This document shows positions 58,918-64,000 of a stretch of DNA of 64,000 nucleotides, piece after piece. The notes under the pieces were generated by a model that saw nothing but the letters and a program-made list of their open reading frames with translations, was not told where the DNA came from and ran no database searches. The DNA is from UBA6663 sp044226485 (GTDB lineage: Bacteria; Chloroflexota; Anaerolineae; Anaerolineales; UBA6663). Numbering within the stretch: position 1 is the first letter of the stretch; each line of letters opens with the position of its first letter. Position numbers and translations under genes: made by a program. The stretch spans positions 186,001-250,000 of the forward strand of contig JBGAGY010000009.1 of assembly GCA_044226485.1 (NCBI GenBank), written 5' to 3'.

Positions 58918-60291
58918 ATGTCACGTTCCTCAAACGCCCGCGCCGGCAAGTTCCATCTGGTGAATCTGGGTTGCTCCAAGAACCTGGTCGACAGCCAGTC
59001 GATGGCGCAGTTGCTCGGCAACGACGGGATGATGCCGGTCGAGTCGGCCAAGAGCGCCGAGGTGTTGATCGTCAACACCTGTGGCTTCATCGGACCGGCC
59101 AAGCAGGAGTCGATCCGGGTGCTCAACGAGCTGGCCGCCGACAAGAAACGCGGCCAGTTGCTGATCGCGGCGGGCTGTCTGTCGCAGCGCTATGGCTCGC
59201 AACTGCTCGAGTGGGTGCCCTCGCTCGACGGCATCATCGGCACCCGACGCTGGATGGACATCGTCGACTTCGTCCATCGACTGCGGGAAGAGCGCACACC
59301 AGGGCCACTCTATCATCTGCCCGAGGCGGCCCAGACCGTGGGCCTCGACGAGGGCGGGGTGGTGCGCGCCGCGATCCAGGGCGCCAGCGCCTATCTCAAG
59401 GTCGCCGATGGCTGCCGCCGGCCGTGCGCGTTCTGCGCCATCCCGCTGATCAAGGGCACGGCGGTCTCGCGCCCGCTCGAGTCAATCGTGGCTGAGGCGC
59501 GCGCGCTTCGCGACGCCGGCGTGCGCGAACTGTGTCTGATCGCTCAGGATACGACCGACTGGGGCCATGATCTCGGACTGAAGGACGGCCTTGCGACTCT
59601 GCTTGAATCGCTGGCCACCGCGGTGCCCGACATCGACTGGCTGCGCGTGATGTACGCCTACCCGGGCTACGTCACCGACCGCCTGATCGAGGTCATGGCG
59701 ACGCACAAGCAGATCGCGCACTACCTCGACATCCCGCTGCAGCACGGCCACCCCGACACGCTGCGCCGCATGCGCCGTCCGGCCAACATCGACTGGGTCT
59801 ATCGCACGCTCGAGAAGATGCGCGGTGCCATGCCCGATCTCGCCATCCGCTCGACGTTCATCGTCGGTTATCCGGGCGAGACCGAGGCCGAGTTCGACGC
59901 GCTCGTCAAGTTCGTGCAGGATCAGCGTTTCGACAGGATCGGGGCTTTCACGTTCTCGTATGAGCCCGGCACCGAGTCTGCCCAATATGGCGATCCTGTG
60001 GCCGAAGACGTGAAGCAGGCGCGGCGTGAACAGTTGATGGAGGCGCAGCAGCGCATCTCGCTCGAGAAGAACCAGGCCCAGGTCGGGCGTGTGCTGGACG
60101 TGCTGGTTGAAGGCGAGAACGACGGGATCAGCGTCGGGCGCAGCTACCGCGACGCGCCGGAGGTCGACGGCCTCGTCATCATCGACGGCGAAGTGCCCGT
60201 CGGCGAAATGGTGCCGGTGCGCATCTCCGGCGCGATGGCCTATGACTTGAGCGGAACGGTGGAGACGACAGCGGGGACGATCGTGTTGTAA
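58918..60291 (+). CDS. rimO: Ribosomal protein S12 methylthiotransferase
   Basis: 457 residues. N-terminal MTTase domain with Cys 19 (NLGCSKNLVDSQ), 55 and 87 for one [4Fe-4S] cluster; radical SAM motif C166-RRP-C170-AF-C173 for the second; then a C-terminal TRAM domain (about 385-455). The NLGCSKN start distinguishes RimO from MiaB. It adds a methylthio group to the conserved Asp of uS12. GAGG precedes the ATG by 8 bases. Confidence 0.95.
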   Translation: MSRSSNARAGKFHLVNLGCSKNLVDSQSMAQLLGNDGMMPVESAKSAEVLIVNTCGFIGPAKQESIRVLNELAADKKRGQLLIAAGCLSQRYGSQLLEWVPSLDGIIGTRRWMDIVDFVHRLREERTPGPLYHLPEAAQTVGLDEGGVVRAAIQGASAYLKVADGCRRPCAFCAIPLIKGTAVSRPLESIVAEARALRDAGVRELCLIAQDTTDWGHDLGLKDGLATLLESLATAVPDIDWLRVMYAYPGYVTDRLIEVMATHKQIAHYLDIPLQHGHPDTLRRMRRPANIDWVYRTLEKMRGAMPDLAIRSTFIVGYPGETEAEFDALVKFVQDQRFDRIGAFTFSYEPGTESAQYGDPVAEDVKQARREQLMEAQQRISLEKNQAQVGRVLDVLVEGENDGISVGRSYRDAPEVDGLVIIDGEVPVGEMVPVRISGAMAYDLSGTVETTAGTIVL

Positions 60292-60335
60292 GAGACGTCA
60301 TGCGTCAGTGAGCTAGAAACCGGCACTGAACAAAG

Positions 60336-60369
60336 CACAGGGGCACAGCCGATCAGCTGTGCCCCTGTG
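60336..60369. terminator. Terminator between convergent rimO and DUF1232 genes
   Basis: 14-bp perfect stem (60336-60349 with 60356-60369), loop CGATCA; only a weak U tract. Confidence 0.65.
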
Positions 60370-60418
60370 TCGTTCCAATTCACTTGACGTCGTAACTTCA
60401 GCGTCGCTGACGTCCGAC

Positions 60419-60796
60419 TTACTTTTCTTCCTGGAAGTTCCCGTCGATCACATCGCCTTCGCCCTTATCGGGGTCGCTGGACCAGTGACCGGCGTTGACG
60501 ATGCGGCGCAGGTGCTCGCGTACGACGGGCACAGGCGCGAACTCCAGGAACGTCCGCAGGCCAAGGAACACGATCGCCAGGTCGTCGACCTGACCGAGGC
60601 CCGGGATGACATCCGGCGAAAAATCGATCGGCGAGAGCAGATACGCCAAGGCCGCGATCGGGATCAGCTTGGTGATCACGGGGACGCGCGGATCGAGCAT
60701 CAAGCCGTAGGCCAGCTTGACCTGCTGGAGGGCCTCACGGAAGAATCCGCCCTCCGGGATGTACGGTCCAAGCCAGTTGCGCTTTTCTTCGGCCAT
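60419..60796 (-). CDS. DUF1232 (YkvA-like) membrane protein
   Basis: 125 residues. The core LAYGLMLDPRVPVITKLIPIAALAYLLSPIDFSPDVIPGLGQVDDLAIV contains the DUF1232 signature Y-LSP-D-PD-IP-G--DD and two short hydrophobic segments (shown here in parts only). Function unknown. AGGAGG before ATG 60796 fixes the start; the upstream frame to 60835 is not needed. Confidence 0.88.
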   Translation of the reverse strand: MAEEKRNWLGPYIPEGGFFREALQQVKLAYGLMLDPRVPVITKLIPIAALAYLLSPIDFSPDVIPGLGQVDDLAIVFLGLRTFLEFAPVPVVREHLRRIVNAGHWSSDPDKGEGDVIDGNFQEEK

Positions 60797-61053
60797 CACA
60801 ACCTCCTGCCTGAGTTGCGAGATAACCCAAAACAAACGTCAGAAGGATTATACGTTGGTCACCGGGCCCGGTTGCGAACTCAGGCGAAATCGGTGTGGGG
60901 AAGGATTCTATCGCGGCTGGGGCGGAAAGCGACTTCTAAGAAGGTGGCGACGGCTCCGTTGCGACTGCCAGGGGAAGACTGTTCACGGATCTCACGCGGG
61001 CGCCACTGAAACAGGACCCCCTGTGGACCCCCACGATCTCTGCCAGCAAACCC

Positions 61054-61617
61054 CTACTCAATGAAGTTATAGAACGTGCGCGTCTGCTGTTTGAGCGCGA
61101 ACTCGAGGCGTTCGCGGGTGAGGATGCCCTTTTCGACCAGGATATCGCCGAGGCGCCTGAGCTGCCCGGTGGACGCTGCTTTGCGTTGCGCCAGCAGGGC
61201 GACGCGCAGCTCTTCTTCGCTGATGAACTTGTAGTCGATCAGGAACTTGCCAAGCCGCGGGACGGGCCGATCCTGGTCGCCGGGCTCGTCGATCTTGATC
61301 TCGCCCAGGGCGGGGTCGGCCTTGTCGTCGTCAAGAAGGTCGGTGATGGTCGAGCTGTTGGCTTTGCGCGCCTGCTGCTCCTGGCGCGCGAGGTTAAGCC
61401 ATTCCTTGGCGGTGGCGTTGGCGGGGTTGATGATGAGCACGCGCTCGAGGCAGTCGATGGCCTGGCTCATGTCGCTCAGGACCGACGCCAGGGCGAGCCA
61501 CGATTTCTCATGGCGCGGTTCACGGCGGACGGCCTCGACGAGCAAGCGCCGGGCTTCGGTCAGATTCCGGGCGCGAATCGCCACCAGCGCGCGTTCATGC
61601 AGCGTGTTGGCATCCAT
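61054..61617 (-). CDS. TPR protein with MshEN/GspE N-terminal-like domain
   Basis: 187 residues. Two TPR-like helical pairs (about 1-80; ALVAIRARNLTEARRLLVEAVRREP and AIDCLERVLIINPANATAKEWL) then a linker and a domain (about 118-185; LGKFLIDYKFISEEELRVALLAQ, LGDILVEKGILTRERLEFALKQQ) like the N-terminal domain of type II/IV secretion ATPases, which in MshE binds c-di-GMP. The conserved RLG.xL...G.xx..xL..AL..Q pattern appears twice. It may be a c-di-GMP-responsive adaptor; this is inference. A TACAAT lies at 61758-61753 on the minus strand. Confidence 0.75.
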   Translation of the reverse strand: MDANTLHERALVAIRARNLTEARRLLVEAVRREPRHEKSWLALASVLSDMSQAIDCLERVLIINPANATAKEWLNLARQEQQARKANSSTITDLLDDDKADPALGEIKIDEPGDQDRPVPRLGKFLIDYKFISEEELRVALLAQRKAASTGQLRRLGDILVEKGILTRERLEFALKQQTRTFYNFIE

Positions 61618-61836
61618 GCGAACAGCTCACCCGCTCCCTTTCTACATCCATTTGACCCGGCCCGCTTCGCCTTTGTGGCGACGCGACATAAATCGGCCCT
61701 GGTGCCACCCAGAATGCATGCAATATCCATGCCCCAGGGGCAGAACGCCCCGATTGTAGTTCATTTGGTAAACCCGATGAGATGGGATGAATCCCGGTTT
61801 GGTGAGTAGGGGCGGCCGGTAGATCGCCCAACAAAA

Positions 61837-61860
61837 AAGGGCGGCCCACCGGCCGCCCTT
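61837..61860 (-). terminator. Terminator of the liv genes
   Basis: 10-bp perfect stem (61837-61846 with 61851-61860), CACC loop, followed on the minus strand by TTTTTTGTT. Confidence 0.9.
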
Positions 61861-61883
61861 CGAGCGTCGATCCCCTGGCGGCG

Positions 61884-62597
<714 letters not shown>

Positions 62598-62605
62598 CGC
62601 TGCAC

Positions 62606-63391
<786 letters not shown>

Positions 63392-63393
63392 GG

Positions 63394-64000
63394 CTAGGCC
63401 TTCCTCTCGGCGGTGCTTGGGATCAGGCCCTGCGGTCGGAACTGCATCATCGTCACAAGGATGATTCCGAAGAGCAGCAGCTTGTACTGGCTGGCGTTGA
63501 ACAGGCTCTCGAGGAAGTTCTGCATGGCCAGCGACGGGATCGCCTGGAAAAGGGTCGCCTGCAGGAAGCCACCGAGGACGACCTGGAGCTTATCCAGCAG
63601 GATCAGGTCAGCGATCTTGATGATGAAGGCGCCCAGCAAGACGCCCGTGATGCTGCCTGTGCCGCCCAGGATGACCATGCACAGCACGATGACCGAGATC
63701 GAGAAGTCGAACGCGCCGGGGGAGATGAACGAGACGTAGCTGCCGTAGAACGCGCCGGCAAAGCCCGAGAACATGGCGCCCAGCATGAAGGCCGTCAGCT
63801 TGGTCCGCACCAGGTCGATGCCCATCGAGTTGGCGGCCAGCTCATCCTCGCGCAGCGCGACCCAGGCACGGCCGATGCGGCTGTTGCGCAGGCGCGAGAT
63901 GAAGAAGATCGAAACCACCAGCATGATCAGGATCAGGAAGTACCAGGGGATGTACTGGCCGGTGACGAACTGCAGGCCCGGGATCTCGGGCCTGCCGATC
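63394..64000 (-). CDS. livM: Branched-chain amino-acid ABC transporter permease LivM, partial
   Basis: About 201 C-terminal residues; the start is beyond the right edge. RLRNSRIGRAWVALREDELAANSMGID is the EAA-like loop of LivM that contacts the ATPase, and FAGAFYGSYVSFISPGAFDFSISV and VILGGTGSITG are conserved membrane parts. It forms the channel with LivH, which together with the binding protein should lie outside the window. Confidence 0.94.
   Translation of the reverse strand, partial: IGRPEIPGLQFVTGQYIPWYFLILIMLVVSIFFISRLRNSRIGRAWVALREDELAANSMGIDLVRTKLTAFMLGAMFSGFAGAFYGSYVSFISPGAFDFSISVIVLCMVILGGTGSITGVLLGAFIIKIADLILLDKLQVVLGGFLQATLFQAIPSLAMQNFLESLFNASQYKLLLFGIILVTMMQFRPQGLIPSTAERKA

Noticed and set aside
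61699..61712. GGGTGGCACC on the minus strand before the TPR gene, like a T-box core
   Set aside because: No stem I, specifier or terminator around it; probably chance.

Overview
The window is a GC-rich bacterial chromosome segment, most likely from Chloroflexota (Anaerolineae-like). I infer this from the repertoire, not from a marker gene: many multi-GAF/PAS histidine kinases, secreted proteins with Thr/Pro-rich linkers, a sortase with an LPXTG substrate, a gingipain-type C25 protease, SdrD_B-type surface domains, PadR-HAAS and ECF/beta-propeller anti-sigma pairs. The LPXTG/sortase pair suggests a single-membrane envelope. I see no rRNA, tRNA, CRISPR array, prophage or insertion sequence.

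Layout. 1-3.6 kb (minus): a NUDIX hydrolase cut by the window edge, then an operon of NarL-type regulator, MoxR-like AAA ATPase and VWA/metallopeptidase-like protein, divergent from a GAF histidine kinase (3.8-4.9 kb). 5-9.6 kb: Rrf2 regulator with IscR-like cysteines, a stand-alone receiver with Glu at the phosphorylation site, a small Cys protein, two convergent universal stress proteins and a membrane-anchored amidase. 9.7-14.6 kb: PAS-GAF-GAF kinase with an OmpR-type regulator, then an alpha/beta hydrolase with its TetR regulator. 14.8-18.4 kb: iron locus dtxR-feoA-feoB(G domain)-feoB(permease)-feoC, with FeoB encoded as two overlapping genes. 18.5-19.9 kb: PadR-HAAS pair.

20-30 kb is a signalling block: a probable structured RNA (about 19.99-20.28 kb), a double-receiver kinase, a multi-GAF kinase, a single-domain receiver, two small exported peptides that both end in a Trp-Gly-Gly-Gly motif, and a membrane GGDEF/HD-GYP protein. 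30-33 kb: DUF72 protein, a frameshifted methyltransferase and a CPBP protease. 32.9-42.1 kb (minus): a complete tryptophan operon trpE-trpS-trpG-trpD-trpC-trpF-trpB-trpA plus a VOC protein, headed by a T-box leader whose specifier is UGG (Trp).

42.4-53.3 kb (minus) is a cell-surface locus: SdrD_B protein, C25 protease, DUF11 protein with LPETG anchor, lipoprotein sortase, ECF sigma factor and a beta-propeller anti-sigma factor. 53.5-61.6 kb: orphan CcrM-like adenine methyltransferase, CopD-like membrane protein, stomatin-like protein, acetyltransferase, rplI, RodZ-like protein, rimO, DUF1232 and TPR proteins. 61.9-64 kb: livF-livG-livM' of a branched-chain amino-acid ABC transporter.

Two genome-wide habits recur. 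At least eight genes start 12-14 nt downstream of the first base of a good -10 hexamer and lack a Shine-Dalgarno, so leaderless transcription looks common. Many spacers, especially inside the trp operon, consist of short iterated words that fold back on themselves, while other gene ends carry textbook long-stem terminators.
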